A stretch of 64,000 bases of DNA from Corynebacterium lubricantis DSM 45231 (GCF_000379425.1 NZ_KB902188.1:1-64000), one strand, 5' to 3'. Numbered from the stretch's first letter, positions 13,911 through 25,653 are shown. Notes: generated by a model from the sequence alone, not told the origin. Numbers and translations: made by a program.

Positions 13911-16421
13911 TTATGCGCGCATTTCTGCTCCGAAACGAGCCGCCGCGGCTTCCGCAGCCTTGAGACGAGCCTCGGAGGCCTCGTCGTCAGTCAGCGTGCG
14001 GTCTTCAGCGCGGAAAAGCAGCTTGAAGGCCAGGGATTTCTTGTTCTCGCCGAGCTGCTCACCACGGAAGACGTCGAAAAGCTCTACCGATTCGAGCAGC
14101 TCGCCGGCACCCTCTTCGACGACCTTGCGCACGTGCTCCGCTGGGACGTCCTCGTCCACGACCAGCGCAATGTCCTGGTGCAGCGCAGGGAACGACGAGA
14201 GCACAGGTGCTGGGAAACGCTCCTCGAGCGGCAGTGCCGTCAAGTTGATTTCCATCGCGCAGGTGCGCTCCGGCAGCTCGAGGGCCTCGAGGACCTGCGG
14301 GTGCAGCTCGCCAGCGTAGCCAACGATCTGATCCCCGACCTTGAGCGCCGCACAGCGACCAGGGTGCCATGGCAGCTGATCTGCGGACTCGAGTTCGAGC
14401 TCGACACCAGCGGCACGGGCAACAACCTGCGCCGACTCAATTGCGTCGGACCAGCCATAAGCACGGCCTTCGCCCCACGGACCCTCGAGAACGATGTTGC
14501 CGGCGCCGACGGTGGCAGCATGCAGCGGCTGATCCGGCAGCGACTCAATGAGCTCGCGGACCGTCTCGTCGCTTGGGCGCTGCTCCACGCTTGGCATCTC
14601 CGAGCGCTCGCCGCGCTTGAACGCGACCTGCTGCACGCCGTAGAGCGAGATGTCGCGGCGACCGCGCGAGACGTTGCGACCTACGGCCTCAAGCATGGAA
14701 GGCAACAAGGTGGTGCCCAAGATGGCGTAGTCGTTGTCCAGTGGGTTTTGTACCTTGACCGCGTTACGACGAGGGTCGTCGGCGTCCAGGCCCCACTTAT
14801 CGAAAGTGTCGTTGGCGATGAATGGGGTGGGCAGAATTTCTACGTAGCCGTTGTAGGCAAGAGCGTGGGTCACTGCGCGACGACGGCGCTGCTCCGGAGA
14901 CAGGCCACGACCACCCTGTGGGGTAGGCAGAACCAGCGGAATATCGTCTAGGCCCTCAAGGCGCATGATCTCTTCGATCAAGTCCTCCGGCATGGAGAAG
15001 TCGGTGCGCCAGGTTGGCGGGGTGACCGAGAGGGTGTCACCGTTGTCTTGGACGGTGCAGCCGACTTCTTCCAGGTTGCCGATGACCGTCTCGCGCGAGT
15101 AGTCCACGCCGATCAGCTCGGATGGGTGCGCGGTACGCATCTCAATGGGATCCTGAGCAGGAACCTCACCTATCAGCGTGCGGCCTGCGGAAATGGTGCC
15201 GCCCGCAATCTCGACGAGCAGGGCGCTAGCGATATCCAGCGCTACTTCCACGATGGCGGGATCCACGCCGCGCTCAAATCGTCGTGAAGCTTCCGAGCTC
15301 AACTTGTGGCGGCGCGAGGTGCGCGCAACCGTGAGTGCGTGCCACGTCGCGGCCTCGAAGTAGACGTCGACGGTGTCGTCGGTGATCTCCGAGGTGGTAC
15401 CGCCCATGACACCGGCCATGGACTGGATGCCGGCCTCGTCGCAGATGACAACGTCCTCGGCGTTGAGCTCGCGGACGACATGGTCGAGGGTTTCGAACTT
15501 CTCCCCTGCCTGCGCGTTGCGGATGTGCAGGTTGCCCTTGACCTGGTTCGCGTCGAAGGCGTGCATCGGCTGGCCAAGCATAATCATGACGTAGTTGGTC
15601 ACGTCGGTAGCAGCGTTGACCGGGCGGATGCCGGAGAGCATGAGCTCGCGCTGCATCCAGAACGGAGTCTCGGCCTGAGGGTCGATGCCCTCGACCTTGC
15701 GCAGACCAAAACGGATGGTCTTGGTGTCTTCGTCAGCGGTAATGTCGATGAGCGACTCGGTGGGCTCAGGTACGCCTGCGAGGTCGAAACCTGCCACTGC
15801 TGGATCCAGCGCGAGGTCGCCGAACTTCAGGTCGAAGGCGGAAGCCACCTCGCGGGACAGGCCACGAGCAGACAGAGCGTAGCCGCGGTCCGGGGTGACG
15901 TTGACGTCGAAAATAGTGTCGTCGAGCTGGAGGGCGGCGCGGGCATCCTCGCCGGGCTGGCCATAATCGTCGCTAAGCGTGATGATGCCCGAGTTCTGCT
16001 TGTCGGTGAAGCCGAGCTCCGCCGCCGAACAGATCATGCCGGCCGAGATGTGGCCGTAGGTCTCACGCGCGCCGATGGCGAAGCCGCCTGGCAGGACAGC
16101 ACCTGGCAGGGCGACGACGACGAGGTCGCCTTCCTTGAAGTTGCGCGCACCACAGATGATGCCCTGTGGCTCGCCGGTGCCGTTGGCCTGGCCGACGTCG
16201 ACCTGGCAATAGCGGATGGGCTTCTTGAACTCGGTGAGCTCCTCGATGTTGCTCACGCGACCGAAGACGAGGGTGCCGGTGGTTTCCTCAATCTTCTCGT
16301 AGCCCTCGGTTTCGAAGCCGACGCGCACGAAGCCCGCGTCGAGATCCTCGGAGGAGACGGACCAGTTGTCGTTGCCGCCTGAGCGAAGCAGGCCGGTCAA
16401 CCAATTTTGCGAAATAAGCAT
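13911..16421 (-). CDS. pheT: Phenylalanyl-tRNA synthetase beta subunit
   Basis: PheT is the beta subunit of the (alpha-beta)2 phenylalanyl-tRNA synthetase. The 836-aa protein has the N-terminal tRNA-binding OB domain (about 40-150), the B3/B4 editing region (about 210-400, with GVMGG at about 340), B5 (about 405-475), the class II-like core and a C-terminal ferredoxin-like anticodon-binding domain (about 740-836). Length and order are normal. It follows pheS by 23 nt, with AAGGAG 11 nt before the ATG. Confidence 0.97.
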   Translation of the reverse strand: MLISQNWLTGLLRSGGNDNWSVSSEDLDAGFVRVGFETEGYEKIEETTGTLVFGRVSNIEELTEFKKPIRYCQVDVGQANGTGEPQGIICGARNFKEGDLVVVALPGAVLPGGFAIGARETYGHISAGMICSAAELGFTDKQNSGIITLSDDYGQPGEDARAALQLDDTIFDVNVTPDRGYALSARGLSREVASAFDLKFGDLALDPAVAGFDLAGVPEPTESLIDITADEDTKTIRFGLRKVEGIDPQAETPFWMQRELMLSGIRPVNAATDVTNYVMIMLGQPMHAFDANQVKGNLHIRNAQAGEKFETLDHVVRELNAEDVVICDEAGIQSMAGVMGGTTSEITDDTVDVYFEAATWHALTVARTSRRHKLSSEASRRFERGVDPAIVEVALDIASALLVEIAGGTISAGRTLIGEVPAQDPIEMRTAHPSELIGVDYSRETVIGNLEEVGCTVQDNGDTLSVTPPTWRTDFSMPEDLIEEIMRLEGLDDIPLVLPTPQGGRGLSPEQRRRRAVTHALAYNGYVEILPTPFIANDTFDKWGLDADDPRRNAVKVQNPLDNDYAILGTTLLPSMLEAVGRNVSRGRRDISLYGVQQVAFKRGERSEMPSVEQRPSDETVRELIESLPDQPLHAATVGAGNIVLEGPWGEGRAYGWSDAIESAQVVARAAGVELELESADQLPWHPGRCAALKVGDQIVGYAGELHPQVLEALELPERTCAMEINLTALPLEERFPAPVLSSFPALHQDIALVVDEDVPAEHVRKVVEEGAGELLESVELFDVFRGEQLGENKKSLAFKLLFRAEDRTLTDDEASEARLKAAEAAAARFGAEMRA

Positions 16422-16444
16422 GTGTTTCTAAGTCTCCTTAACCC

Positions 16445-17539
<1,095 letters not shown>

Positions 17540-17565
17540 TCAACCAGCATACCCGGTCGGTTCGA

Positions 17566-18411
17566 CTATTTTTCGTCGGTGCTGATGTTTTGGTTGCCGT
17601 AATGCGCCTTGGAGGATTCCCACAGGCACATCGCGGCAGCCGTAGCCAAGTTCAGCGACTCCGCCGAACCGTGGATCGGGATGGAGACTTGGTAGTCCGC
17701 GAGCGCCAGAATGTCCTCGGGCAGGCCGTGTGCCTCGTTGCCGAACAGCCAGGCGGTCGGCTGGCTAATGAACTCCCCTGGTTCAGCCAGGCTGACCTCG
17801 CCATCCATGGTGGTCGCTGCGATCTTCAGGCCCTTCGCCTTGAGCTGACCAATCACACCCTTGATGTCCTTCTCACGCGCCACCGGCACATGGAACAGCG
17901 AGCCCGCGCTCGAGCGCACCACCTTCGGCGACATCGGATCCACGGAGTCCCCGGCAAAAATGCAGGCGGTTGCACCCAGTGCGTCGGCCATGCGGATCAG
18001 GGTGCCCGCGTTGCCCGGGTCGTTGGTTTCCACGCCCACAGCCACGAAATTCGTCCGCGACTTCAGAATCGCGCCGGTAGTCCAGGTCACAGGCTTGCAG
18101 AGCGCGAAAATACCGGTGGTATTCACCGTGTCCGAAAGGTGCTCGGCCGCCTTGTCCGTGATGGCGTGCGTGTACACGTCCATATAGTTCGCGGTGGTCA
18201 CGATGTCCGCGAACCGCTCCGCCGCTTCCTCGGTGACGAAGAGGTCGGTCGCGGCACCGGTGGAAACCGCAGCCTCGACGGCGTTCTCCCCCTCTGCCAA
18301 GAACTGATTCGCTTTACGACGAGCTGCCGCCCGCTGCAATTTCGCCGCATTCACGATTCTCGGGGTGCGCTCGGTGAAGGGTTGCTCAAAATCTAAGGCC
18401 ATGGCGTTCAT
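17566..18411 (-). CDS. SpoU/TrmH-family RNA 2'-O-methyltransferase
   Basis: This 281-aa protein is a SPOUT-fold methyltransferase that should methylate a ribose 2'-OH in rRNA or tRNA. The N-terminal substrate-binding part is followed by the knotted SAM domain with NDPGNAGTLIRMADALGA (motif 1), LFGNEAHGLP (motif 2) and IPIHGSAESLNLATAAAM (motif 3). It resembles TsnR/RlmB proteins encoded next to pheS in actinobacteria. The start is uncertain: ATG at 18411 or 18402 both keep the family N-terminus, and an AGGAGG about 20 nt upstream is rather far. Confidence 0.9.
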   Translation of the reverse strand: MNAMALDFEQPFTERTPRIVNAAKLQRAAARRKANQFLAEGENAVEAAVSTGAATDLFVTEEAAERFADIVTTANYMDVYTHAITDKAAEHLSDTVNTTGIFALCKPVTWTTGAILKSRTNFVAVGVETNDPGNAGTLIRMADALGATACIFAGDSVDPMSPKVVRSSAGSLFHVPVAREKDIKGVIGQLKAKGLKIAATTMDGEVSLAEPGEFISQPTAWLFGNEAHGLPEDILALADYQVSIPIHGSAESLNLATAAAMCLWESSKAHYGNQNISTDEK

Positions 18412-18440
18412 GCTAGCAGCGGGGTTTCCGGTGCCCCTCC

Positions 18441-18505
18441 TGGTATCGACCAATTCGCTGTCTGGGCGAGGTTTCCCGGATCGAAACCCAAATCAGTCGA
18501 TACCA
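18441..18505. repeat. Inverted repeat upstream of the SpoU gene
   Basis: Perfect 10-bp arms TGGTATCGAC (18441-18450) and GTCGATACCA (18496-18505) enclose 45 nt. The enclosed part contains a second GTTTC/GAAAC pair. It lies between the rplT terminator and the methyltransferase gene and could be an operator or a small interspersed repeat. Confidence 0.5.
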
Positions 18506-18511
18506 TCCCCG

Positions 18512-18563
18512 GAAAAAATAAAAAACCACCCGCCCCGGAAACCTAATTCCAGGACGGGTGGTT
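18512..18563 (-). terminator. Terminator of the infC-rpmI-rplT operon
   Basis: Arms AACCACCCG (18524-18532) and CGGGTGGTT (18555-18563), with an inner GGAA/TTCC pair, form a long hairpin. On the minus strand it is followed by TTTTTTATTTTTT, 20 nt beyond the rplT stop. Confidence 0.9.
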
Positions 18564-18582
18564 AAAAACCAAGCAGAAGTGC

Positions 18583-18969
18583 TTATGCAGCAGCCTTAGG
18601 AGCGTTAACATCCTCTGGCAGTGCAGCCTTTGCAGCCTCGCAGATTGCGGAGAACGCAGCGAAGTCGTTGACTGCGAGCTCAGCAAGGATCTTGCGGTCG
18701 ACATCGATCTCAGCCAGCTTCAGGCCGTGGATGAGACGGTTGTAGGTGATGTCGTTCATGCGAGCTGCAGCGTTGATGCGCTGGATCCAGAGCTTGCGGA
18801 ACTCGGACTTACGGGCGCGACGATCGCGGTACGCGTAAGTCATGGAGTGCAGCCACTGCTCCTTGGCCTTACGGTACAGGCGGGAGCGCTGACCGCGGTA
18901 GCCCTTAGCGGACTTCAGAATCGCGCGACGCTTCTTCTTGGCGTTAACTGAGCGCTTGACACGTGCCAC
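18583..18969 (-). CDS. rplT: 50S ribosomal protein L20
   Basis: L20 binds 23S rRNA early in 50S assembly and in many bacteria also represses its own operon. The 128-aa protein has the typical basic N-terminus ([15 protein letters not shown]), the [15 protein letters not shown] segment and the RINAAAR motif. It is about 10 residues longer than the usual 117-118 because of an Ala/Pro-rich C-terminal tail. It is the last gene of the operon. Confidence 0.98.
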   Translation of the reverse strand: MARVKRSVNAKKKRRAILKSAKGYRGQRSRLYRKAKEQWLHSMTYAYRDRRARKSEFRKLWIQRINAAARMNDITYNRLIHGLKLAEIDVDRKILAELAVNDFAAFSAICEAAKAALPEDVNAPKAAA

Positions 18970-19023
18970 AGTTGTACTTCCTTACTGTCTAAAAGTTCTT
19001 ATTTGGATGTGCGGGCGCGAAAA

Positions 19024-19218
19024 TTATGCGCGGCCCAGGAGCTTCTTGATGCGTGGCACGTCAGCCTTCGCAACAGGTGCGTCGCCCTTGAGCTGACGAA
19101 CGCGCTTGGAGGTCTTGTGCTCGTTCAGGTGCTTCTTGCCAGCCTGGTAGCGGCGCAGCTTGCCGGAACCGGTTACTTTGATGCGCTTAGCGGTGCCCTT
19201 GTGGGTCTTCTGCTTCAT
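19024..19218 (-). CDS. rpmI: 50S ribosomal protein L35
   Basis: This 64-aa basic protein of the large subunit has the family start MKQKTHKGTAKRIKVTGSGK and the conserved KKHLNEHKTSKRVRQL core. It sits between infC and rplT, 33 nt after infC, in the universal IF3 operon order. Confidence 0.97.
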   Translation of the reverse strand: MKQKTHKGTAKRIKVTGSGKLRRYQAGKKHLNEHKTSKRVRQLKGDAPVAKADVPRIKKLLGRA

Positions 19219-19251
19219 GATCTAAACCCTTCAGAGTTTGGAAAAGGTGGT

Positions 19252-19776
19252 CTACTGCTTGCCCTTTTTGCTGGTGGGGCCAAGGACCATGGTCATGTTG
19301 CGGCCGTCCTGCTTAGGGCGGGACTCGACGACCGAAAGATCCTTAACGTCATCAGCCAGACGCTCGAGGAGACGGTAACCGAGTTCGGGACGCGATTGCT
19401 CGCGACCTCGGAACATGATTGTGACCTTGACCTTGTTGCCCTTTTCAAGGAAGCGAACAACGTTGTTCTTCTTGGTCTGGTAGTCGTGCTCATCGATCTT
19501 GGGACGGAACTTCTGTTCCTTCACCACGGTCTGCTGCTGGTTCTTACGTGACTCGCGGGCCTTCTGGGCCTGCTCGTACTTGTACTTGCCATAGTCCATG
19601 ATCTTGGCTACGGGCGGCTTGGCGTTTGGAGCAACCTCGACTAGATCAAGATCTGCGTCGTAGGCAAGCTTACGAGCATCGTCGGTACGGACAATGCCGA
19701 CCTGCTCGCCGGATGGGCCGACGAGACGAACTTCAGGGACACGGATTCTTTCGTTGATCCGAGCTTCAGCGCTGAT
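19252..19776 (-). CDS. infC: Translation initiation factor IF-3 (AUC start codon)
   Basis: IF-3 keeps the 30S subunit free and checks start codons. The real reading frame extends 59 codons above the first ATG (19599): upstream codons give [18 protein letters not shown] and [12 protein letters not shown], the conserved IF3 N-domain. The only start candidate with a good ribosome site is ATC at 19776, with GAGGAG 5 nt upstream, giving 174 aa. AUU/AUC/AUA starts are a known family trait that lets IF-3 repress its own mRNA. The C-domain shows [12 protein letters not shown]. It is the first gene of infC-rpmI-rplT. Confidence 0.95.
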   Translation of the reverse strand: MSAEARINERIRVPEVRLVGPSGEQVGIVRTDDARKLAYDADLDLVEVAPNAKPPVAKIMDYGKYKYEQAQKARESRKNQQQTVVKEQKFRPKIDEHDYQTKKNNVVRFLEKGNKVKVTIMFRGREQSRPELGYRLLERLADDVKDLSVVESRPKQDGRNMTMVLGPTSKKGKQ

Positions 19777-19844
19777 GAGAACTCCTCAGTTAAAAGACAA
19801 TTAGTTTATTCGCTACCAGTTGCCGCACCTAGAGTTACACACAC

Positions 19845-19877
19845 AAAAAACCCGCTTGCTCGTTTGTGAGCAGCGGG
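19845..19877 (-). terminator. Attenuator-like hairpin in the infC leader
   Basis: On the minus strand CCCGCTGCTC (19877-19868) pairs with GAGCAAGCGGG (19861-19851, one bulged A) and is followed by six T. It is a complete intrinsic-terminator shape located about 70 nt before the AUC start of infC. It could terminate any transcript entering from the right or act as an attenuator of the operon. Confidence 0.6.
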
Positions 19878-20129
19878 AGTTCTTCCAAACACTAGTACCC
19901 CCTCAAACGAGGTGTACCGTGTATTTGACCCGTTACCAACCGAATCGGCGGCATGGGGTGGGAGTAACTCCACTTGCGTCCCTGGCACCTGGAAAAGTGC
20001 TTTGGGCGGTAGTGGGGATAATGCTAACAGATGGCTCGCCAGATCCAAAATCCGTACTTCCAGCACAATCTGGCGCGGTGGCAGATAATGAACTCAATCA
20101 CCATTCAACGGCGGAAGGCATCCAGCACC

Positions 20130-22007
20130 ATGAGTACGGATTCACCCCACCAAAGGCTCGTGTTGGCCGAAGCCCGCGAGAGCCTCAACCAACTCACATC
20201 GGCTACGGTACGCACACAGAACGTGATCGTCGAACTCGAGCGACTCATCCGCTCGATGGAGGCACCACAAACGCAGACACCACAACAGGCACAGCAGGAA
20301 CCGCAGCGTGTCCTCGGTGTGGCCACGCATCGGCTTAACGACGATGCCCCTGCCCCGCCCCAGCAACACCCAGTACCGCGGGTGGTGTTGAAACAGACAG
20401 GCTTTCGTCGTCAAGCAGCGCCGCAGGCCAAGCAACCTTTGACTACCGAGCAAATCATTGTGCGCGTCATTGCCGTCCTCGGCACGATTATTACGGTAAT
20501 CGGTGTCGGGCTGGGCATCACGTTGGCCATCCAGAATGGGCTCCTGGGCCCGCTCGGTCGAGTGATTCTCGCCGTTCTCCTGTCGGTTGCACTCTTTATT
20601 GGGGGGCTGATCGTCGAGCGGAGGACCTCGGCAACGGCCGGGTCGACCGCGCTCTATGCGACGTCGTTTTTCGTCGCTGTTGTCACGATCATCGGGCTTG
20701 CGAACTGGCTCGCGTGGTGGACACCTGATCAAGCGAGCGTGGTGCACCTGGTGCTGTTTATTGGATTTGCGGTGTTCGCCCGAATGCGGCGCAACTCTAT
20801 GCTTGCTGTGGCCATGGGCATCGGTGCGATTTTTTACCTGGGCTACTTCCTGTTTGCGAATGGTTCGCTCACTATGGTGTCGCTCGCTACCCCGTCGATA
20901 TTACTATTGACCTCCCTTCCGCAGAACCGCCGAGTGATTCTTCCTGGCGCGCAGCATGTTCGGATGGCTGCTTCGGCGCTTGCGGTCGTGAATTCGCTCT
21001 ATGTAATCGGCACCCGAGGCCTCGACACGATTCTGTGGGTAGTCGCGATCGTCGTCTATGCACTCCTCGCAGTATTCATTGAAGCGCGTTCCCCACAGCC
21101 TCGTACGCAGTTGCTGCAGCTCACCCTCATTCCTTTGGCCCTGCTGCTCATCGGCGCGGGCTTCAGCACTGGATGGGTGGGCTGGCTGATTCCGCTGACA
21201 ACCGCAGCGGGCTACGTCATTATCCAACGGGTCGATACGTCCAACCCACTGCACAAGAATCTCTGGGAACAGTCGGTGGCCTGGCTCTGCTTCGGGGCGC
21301 TGTCTCTGCTGGCGCTCTACGTGACATTCGCGGATGAACACGTCAATCCGGAGATTCGCCACTTCCTGGTGATCGCACTCTTCGCGGCCGGATTCTTCGC
21401 CGTGACATGGGAACTTCGTTCGCGCCCGAGCTATCGCAATATTGTGTGGCCGGCGTGGGCTGGTGTGGCAATTTTCCTTACCAACGACCTCTTGCCAGTT
21501 CTCACCGGAAGCGCCGTCCGCGAATTGACTAGCCCTGAGATCCTGTTCCAAGCACTGGGCTTCGCGCTTATCCTCGTCGTGGCCTTCCTGCATCGCGAGT
21601 CGTTGCAGGGCATTCCGTCGGGGATTCTCATGGTCCTCGGCATCGTCGCCTTGTATCTCTACATGGTGGTCATGGTGACCGTGTCGACGTTCCTTTTCGA
21701 ACTCGCCGGCGACCAAGCTCCGTTGGGATTCGTCGTGGGCCACGCGATTGTCTCGGTGTCGTGGATCCTGCTTGCGGCGTGGGTGCTGCTGTCGAAGCGC
21801 TTCCTTAAAAACAATCGCAGCCTGACCGTCGGGCTGGTGCTTGCGATCGCGGCCGCGCTGAAGCTGGTGTTTTTCGACCTCTCGTCTATCGATGGGATCG
21901 CGCGGGCGGTCGCGTTTACGCTCTCCGGCATCTTGTTGATCACCATCGCGACGATCCGGGTCCGCCTGAGCGCACGGACCCGTGAGGCCCCAGTAGAGAA
22001 TTCCTAG
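20130..22007 (+). CDS. Polytopic membrane protein, DUF2339-like
   Basis: The 625-aa protein has a soluble N-terminus with a short coiled coil (about 5-45), a Pro/Gln-rich linker (about 50-100), then many hydrophobic segments (about 14 or more) from residue 105 to the end. The architecture fits the DUF2339 family of predicted membrane proteins of unknown function. The ATG at 20130 is chosen because the coiled coil begins there; an in-frame ATG at 20088 is possible. Its stop codon overlaps the convergent uvrA stop (shared CTAG), so the two genes end on each other. Confidence 0.7.
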   Translation: MSTDSPHQRLVLAEARESLNQLTSATVRTQNVIVELERLIRSMEAPQTQTPQQAQQEPQRVLGVATHRLNDDAPAPPQQHPVPRVVLKQTGFRRQAAPQAKQPLTTEQIIVRVIAVLGTIITVIGVGLGITLAIQNGLLGPLGRVILAVLLSVALFIGGLIVERRTSATAGSTALYATSFFVAVVTIIGLANWLAWWTPDQASVVHLVLFIGFAVFARMRRNSMLAVAMGIGAIFYLGYFLFANGSLTMVSLATPSILLLTSLPQNRRVILPGAQHVRMAASALAVVNSLYVIGTRGLDTILWVVAIVVYALLAVFIEARSPQPRTQLLQLTLIPLALLLIGAGFSTGWVGWLIPLTTAAGYVIIQRVDTSNPLHKNLWEQSVAWLCFGALSLLALYVTFADEHVNPEIRHFLVIALFAAGFFAVTWELRSRPSYRNIVWPAWAGVAIFLTNDLLPVLTGSAVRELTSPEILFQALGFALILVVAFLHRESLQGIPSGILMVLGIVALYLYMVVMVTVSTFLFELAGDQAPLGFVVGHAIVSVSWILLAAWVLLSKRFLKNNRSLTVGLVLAIAAALKLVFFDLSSIDGIARAVAFTLSGILLITIATIRVRLSARTREAPVENS

Positions 22008-24853
22008 AGCATTTCTTTCAGGTACTTGCCCGTATAGGAGCCCTCGACTTGGGCCACATCTTCCGGAGTTCCCTGGGCCACCACGGTGCCGCCACCGTTG
22101 CCGCCTTCGGGGCCCATGTCGACGATCCAGTCAGCACACTTGATCACGTCGAGGTTGTGCTCGATCACGAGCACTGAGTTGCCCTTGTCTACCAGGGACT
22201 GCAGCACCATCATCAGTTTCTGTATGTCTTCGAAGTGCAGGCCCGTGGTGGGCTCGTCGAGGATATAGATGGTGCGACCGTTGGAGCGTTTCTGCAGCTC
22301 CGCGGCAAGCTTCACGCGCTGCGCTTCGCCGCCGGACAGCGTGGTGGCTGCCTGGCCGAGGCGAACGTAGCCCAGGCCCACGTCGACAAGCGTGGCCAGG
22401 TAGCGGTGGATCGACTGGATCGGTTCGAAGAAGTCGGCCGCCTCACTGATCGGCATGTCCAGAACTTCCGAAATGTTCTTGCCCTTGTAGCGCACCTCAA
22501 GGGTTTCGCGGTTGAAGCGCGAACCGTGGCAGACCTCGCACGGAACGTAGACGTCGGGCAGGAAGTTCATCTCGATCTTGATCGTGCCGTCACCGCGGCA
22601 GGCCTCGCAGCGCCCGCCCTTGACGTTGAAGGAGAAGCGTCCGGCCTTGTATCCGCGGACCTTGGCCTCCTGGGTTTCCGCAAAGAGGTTGCGGATCTTG
22701 TCGAAAACACCCGTGTAGGTTGCCGGGTTCGAGCGCGGGGTGCGACCAATCGGCGACTGATCCACCTGAACCAACTTGTCCAAGTTGTCCATGCCCTCGA
22801 CCTTTTTCACGCGCCCCGGCACCTGCCGCGATCGGTTCAGAGTGTTCTGCAGGGTTTTCGCCAGGATCTGGTTTACCAGCGTGGACTTACCCGAGCCGGA
22901 CACGCCGGTCACAGCGACGAGCAAGCCGAGTGGGAGCTCCACGTCGATGTTGTCCAAGTTGTTTTCGCGGGCACCAATGATCTTCAGCTTGCGCTCGGGA
23001 TCCACCTGCCGACGCGTCTCCGGCACCTTAATCTTCTTGCGCCCAGCCAAGTAATCGCCAGTGACGGAATTAGGAGCCTCCAAAATGCCTTGGGGTTCGC
23101 CCTGGTAAATCACCTCGCCACCGTATTCACCGGCGGCCGGTCCGATGTCGATGAGCCAGTCCGCCTCGCGGATGGTGTCCTCGTCGTGCTCGACGACGAT
23201 GAGCGTATTGCCCAGGTCGCGGAGCTTCTTCAAAGTACCAATGAGGCGCTGGTTGTCACGCTGGTGCAGGCCAATCGACGGCTCGTCCAACACATACATC
23301 ACGCCAGCCAGACCGGAGCCGATCTGGGTAGCCAGGCGGATACGCTGGGCCTCGCCGCCCGAGAGCGTTCCCGCCGAGCGGTCCAGCGAGAGATAGGTCA
23401 GGCCGACATCGATAAGGAAGTGCAGGCGCGCCTGCGTCTCCTTCAATACGGCACCGGCGATCATTTCCTCGCGGTAGCCCAGCACGAGGCTGTCCAAGAA
23501 CTCGGAAGCATCAGCCACCGACAGAGCGGTGAGACCCGCGATGGACTTCTCCCCATGTGTGGTCGAATTCAGGCGCACCGCAAGGATCTCCGGCTTCAGG
23601 CGTGTTCCGCCACAGGTCGGGCAGGCAACCTCTCGGGTATACGCCAGGTAGCGCTCCTTCGCAGCATCGGTATCCGCGTATTCCAGCTTCCGGCGCAGGT
23701 ACCCCATGACACCCTCGAAGGCCGAGTTGAAGTTGCGCTGGCGGCCATAGCGGTTCTTATACGTCACGTGGACTTTAGTATCCGAGCCCTCCAGCAACGC
23801 CTTCTGCTCAGACTTCTTCAGCGAGGAGAACGGCGCTTCGGCGTCAAAGCCCATCTCGGTGGCCAAACCACCAATCAGCTTGGAGAAGTAGCTCTTATTT
23901 GGGCTGGAGTTCCAGGGCTGGAACGCGTCGATCGCCGGGGCATCCGGATCGGGCACGATCAAATCCGCGTCCATCTCGGTGCGCGTACCCAAGCCATCAC
24001 AGTCCGGGCAGGCACCGAAGGGGGCGTTAAAGGAGAAGGAACGTGGCTCGTAAGAATCAATGTTCAGGGTGTGCCCATTGGGACAGGCCATCTTCTCGGA
24101 AAAAATGGCGTAACGCTCCTCAGAGTCCTCCGGCTCGTCAACAAACTCGATCACCACAAGTCCATCAGCGAGTCGCAGCGCGGTCTCCACCGAATCCGTC
24201 AGTCGCTGCTTCTGACTCTCCTTAACCTGCAGACGGTCCACGATCACATCAATATCGTGCTTGATCTGCTTCTTCAGCGTCGGCGGCTCGGAAAGCTGGT
24301 AAATCTCCCCATCCACCTTCGCACGCGAGAAGCCCTGCGATGCCAAGTCCTTGAACAGGTCGACGAACTCGCCCTTGCGCTTGCGCACCACGGGCGCGAG
24401 CACCTGGAACTTCTTGCGTTCCTCCATGGACATGACCTGATCCACAATCTGCTGCGGAGTTTGGCGCTCAATCACCGCATCGCACTCAGGACAGTGCGGC
24501 GTACCGGCACGCGCGTAGAGCAGACGCAGATAGTCATAAATCTCGGTGATGGTACCCACAGTTGAGCGCGGGTTCCGGTTCGTGGACTTCTGGTCAATAG
24601 ACACCGCCGGCGAGAGACCATCAATATAGTCCACGTCAGGCTTATCCATCTGCCCCAAAAACATGCGCGCATAGGAACTCAGGGACTCAACATACCGGCG
24701 CTGGCCCTCAGCGAAAATAGTGTCAAAGGCCATCGATGACTTACCGGAACCGGACATACCGGTGAACACGACCATTTTGTCGCGAGGCATCTCAATATCA
24801 ATGTTTTTGAGATTGTGTTGGCGCGCACCGCGCACAATGAGCTTGTCAGCCAC
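22004..24853 (-). CDS. uvrA: UvrABC excinuclease subunit A
   Basis: UvrA finds DNA lesions and loads UvrB in nucleotide excision repair. The 949-aa protein has two ABC ATPase halves, with Walker A GMSGSGKS (about 32-39) and GVSGSGKST (about 640), and two LSGGEAQR signatures. CPxC pairs belong to the zinc modules ([26 protein letters not shown]). The start is GTG at 24853 ([18 protein letters not shown]), with GGAAAGG about 12 nt upstream. A longer frame to 25195 lacks family similarity and runs into the divergent gene. Confidence 0.97.
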   Translation of the reverse strand: MADKLIVRGARQHNLKNIDIEMPRDKMVVFTGMSGSGKSSMAFDTIFAEGQRRYVESLSSYARMFLGQMDKPDVDYIDGLSPAVSIDQKSTNRNPRSTVGTITEIYDYLRLLYARAGTPHCPECDAVIERQTPQQIVDQVMSMEERKKFQVLAPVVRKRKGEFVDLFKDLASQGFSRAKVDGEIYQLSEPPTLKKQIKHDIDVIVDRLQVKESQKQRLTDSVETALRLADGLVVIEFVDEPEDSEERYAIFSEKMACPNGHTLNIDSYEPRSFSFNAPFGACPDCDGLGTRTEMDADLIVPDPDAPAIDAFQPWNSSPNKSYFSKLIGGLATEMGFDAEAPFSSLKKSEQKALLEGSDTKVHVTYKNRYGRQRNFNSAFEGVMGYLRRKLEYADTDAAKERYLAYTREVACPTCGGTRLKPEILAVRLNSTTHGEKSIAGLTALSVADASEFLDSLVLGYREEMIAGAVLKETQARLHFLIDVGLTYLSLDRSAGTLSGGEAQRIRLATQIGSGLAGVMYVLDEPSIGLHQRDNQRLIGTLKKLRDLGNTLIVVEHDEDTIREADWLIDIGPAAGEYGGEVIYQGEPQGILEAPNSVTGDYLAGRKKIKVPETRRQVDPERKLKIIGARENNLDNIDVELPLGLLVAVTGVSGSGKSTLVNQILAKTLQNTLNRSRQVPGRVKKVEGMDNLDKLVQVDQSPIGRTPRSNPATYTGVFDKIRNLFAETQEAKVRGYKAGRFSFNVKGGRCEACRGDGTIKIEMNFLPDVYVPCEVCHGSRFNRETLEVRYKGKNISEVLDMPISEAADFFEPIQSIHRYLATLVDVGLGYVRLGQAATTLSGGEAQRVKLAAELQKRSNGRTIYILDEPTTGLHFEDIQKLMMVLQSLVDKGNSVLVIEHNLDVIKCADWIVDMGPEGGNGGGTVVAQGTPEDVAQVEGSYTGKYLKEML

Positions 24854-24961
24854 GAAGTAGGTATCCCTTTCCGGATAATAAACCGTGTTAGAGCATTCAA
24901 TTGTCGAACATACCAGCGAGCAATCAATTCGCGCCAACCAAGTTCGCGTATCCTCGCAATC

Positions 24962-25564
24962 ATGAACCAGACCTTTACATTGCACCACGTCTCCGTCGGC
25001 AAGATGGACAACAATAGCTACCTCCTCGCCGCCGGAGAGCAGGGATTGCTTATCGACGCCCCGACCGATGCGGATGCACTGTTGCAGATGGCGGAGAGCG
25101 CTGGGGGGAAGGTGACGGATGTGCTGACCACGCACCGTCACCACGACCACGTCGGCGCGCTCAAGGAAGTTCTCGAGCGCACAGGCGCCACCCACTGGGC
25201 GTCCTTCTTAGACTCCCCCGCTCTGCCAGCTCCCGTCGACCGTGAGCTAAACCACGGCGACACCTTAACCTTTGCAGGCCAAGAGATCCCGGTGATCATC
25301 CTGCGCGGACACACCCCGGGTGGCGCGTGCCTGCCCATCGAGATCGACGGTGTGACCAACATCTTCGTCGGCGACTCCATCTTCCCCGGCGGCCTAGGCA
25401 AGACAGCTTCCGAAGGTGACTTCGTGCGCCTCTACAACGACGCCAAAACCCGCGTTTTCGACGAGTACAGCGACGAGACCATTCTCTGGCCGGGCCATGG
25501 AAAAAACACCACGATCGGCACCGAGCGCCCGCACCTGCCGGAATGGTGGGAGCGTCGTTGGTAA
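24962..25564 (+). CDS. Metallo-beta-lactamase-fold hydrolase (glyoxalase II-like)
   Basis: This 200-aa MBL-fold protein carries the metal motif THRHHDHVG (about residues 60-68). It also has the downstream ligands HTPGG (His at about 119), GDSIFPGG (Asp at about 139) and a C-terminal PGHG (about 180), so a dinuclear zinc site is likely. The size is that of hydroxyacylglutathione hydrolase-like enzymes. As actinobacteria lack glutathione, mycothiol-linked or other thioesters are more plausible substrates. It is divergent from uvrA; an ATG further up at 24815 would put its start inside uvrA. Confidence 0.9.
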   Translation: MNQTFTLHHVSVGKMDNNSYLLAAGEQGLLIDAPTDADALLQMAESAGGKVTDVLTTHRHHDHVGALKEVLERTGATHWASFLDSPALPAPVDRELNHGDTLTFAGQEIPVIILRGHTPGGACLPIEIDGVTNIFVGDSIFPGGLGKTASEGDFVRLYNDAKTRVFDEYSDETILWPGHGKNTTIGTERPHLPEWWERRW

Positions 25565-25606
25565 AATCGGTCTACAGTAGTAGGGAGTACCGAATGGCGA
25601 TTCCAG

Positions 25607-25612
25607 TATAAT
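25607..25612 (+). promoter_or_regulatory. -10 element before the DoxX-type gene
   Basis: A perfect TATAAT is followed by an AT-rich stretch, 41 nt before the ATG of the next gene. No good -35 is seen at 16-18 nt. Confidence 0.5.
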
Positions 25613-25653
25613 ATATTTATGGATCGCTCATCATTATCGATTGAAAAGGACTG

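Noticed and set aside
22235..24565. 776-codon open frame antisense to uvrA, and similar long frames opposite argH, argG, argD, pheT, rpsA and polA
   Set aside because: The sense frames encode well-conserved enzymes of normal length; the antisense products are low in complexity and unlike any family.
24815..24961. Longer N-terminus of the metallo-hydrolase
   Set aside because: It would overlap the uvrA start region and has no family similarity; the ATG at 24962 gives the normal N-terminus.
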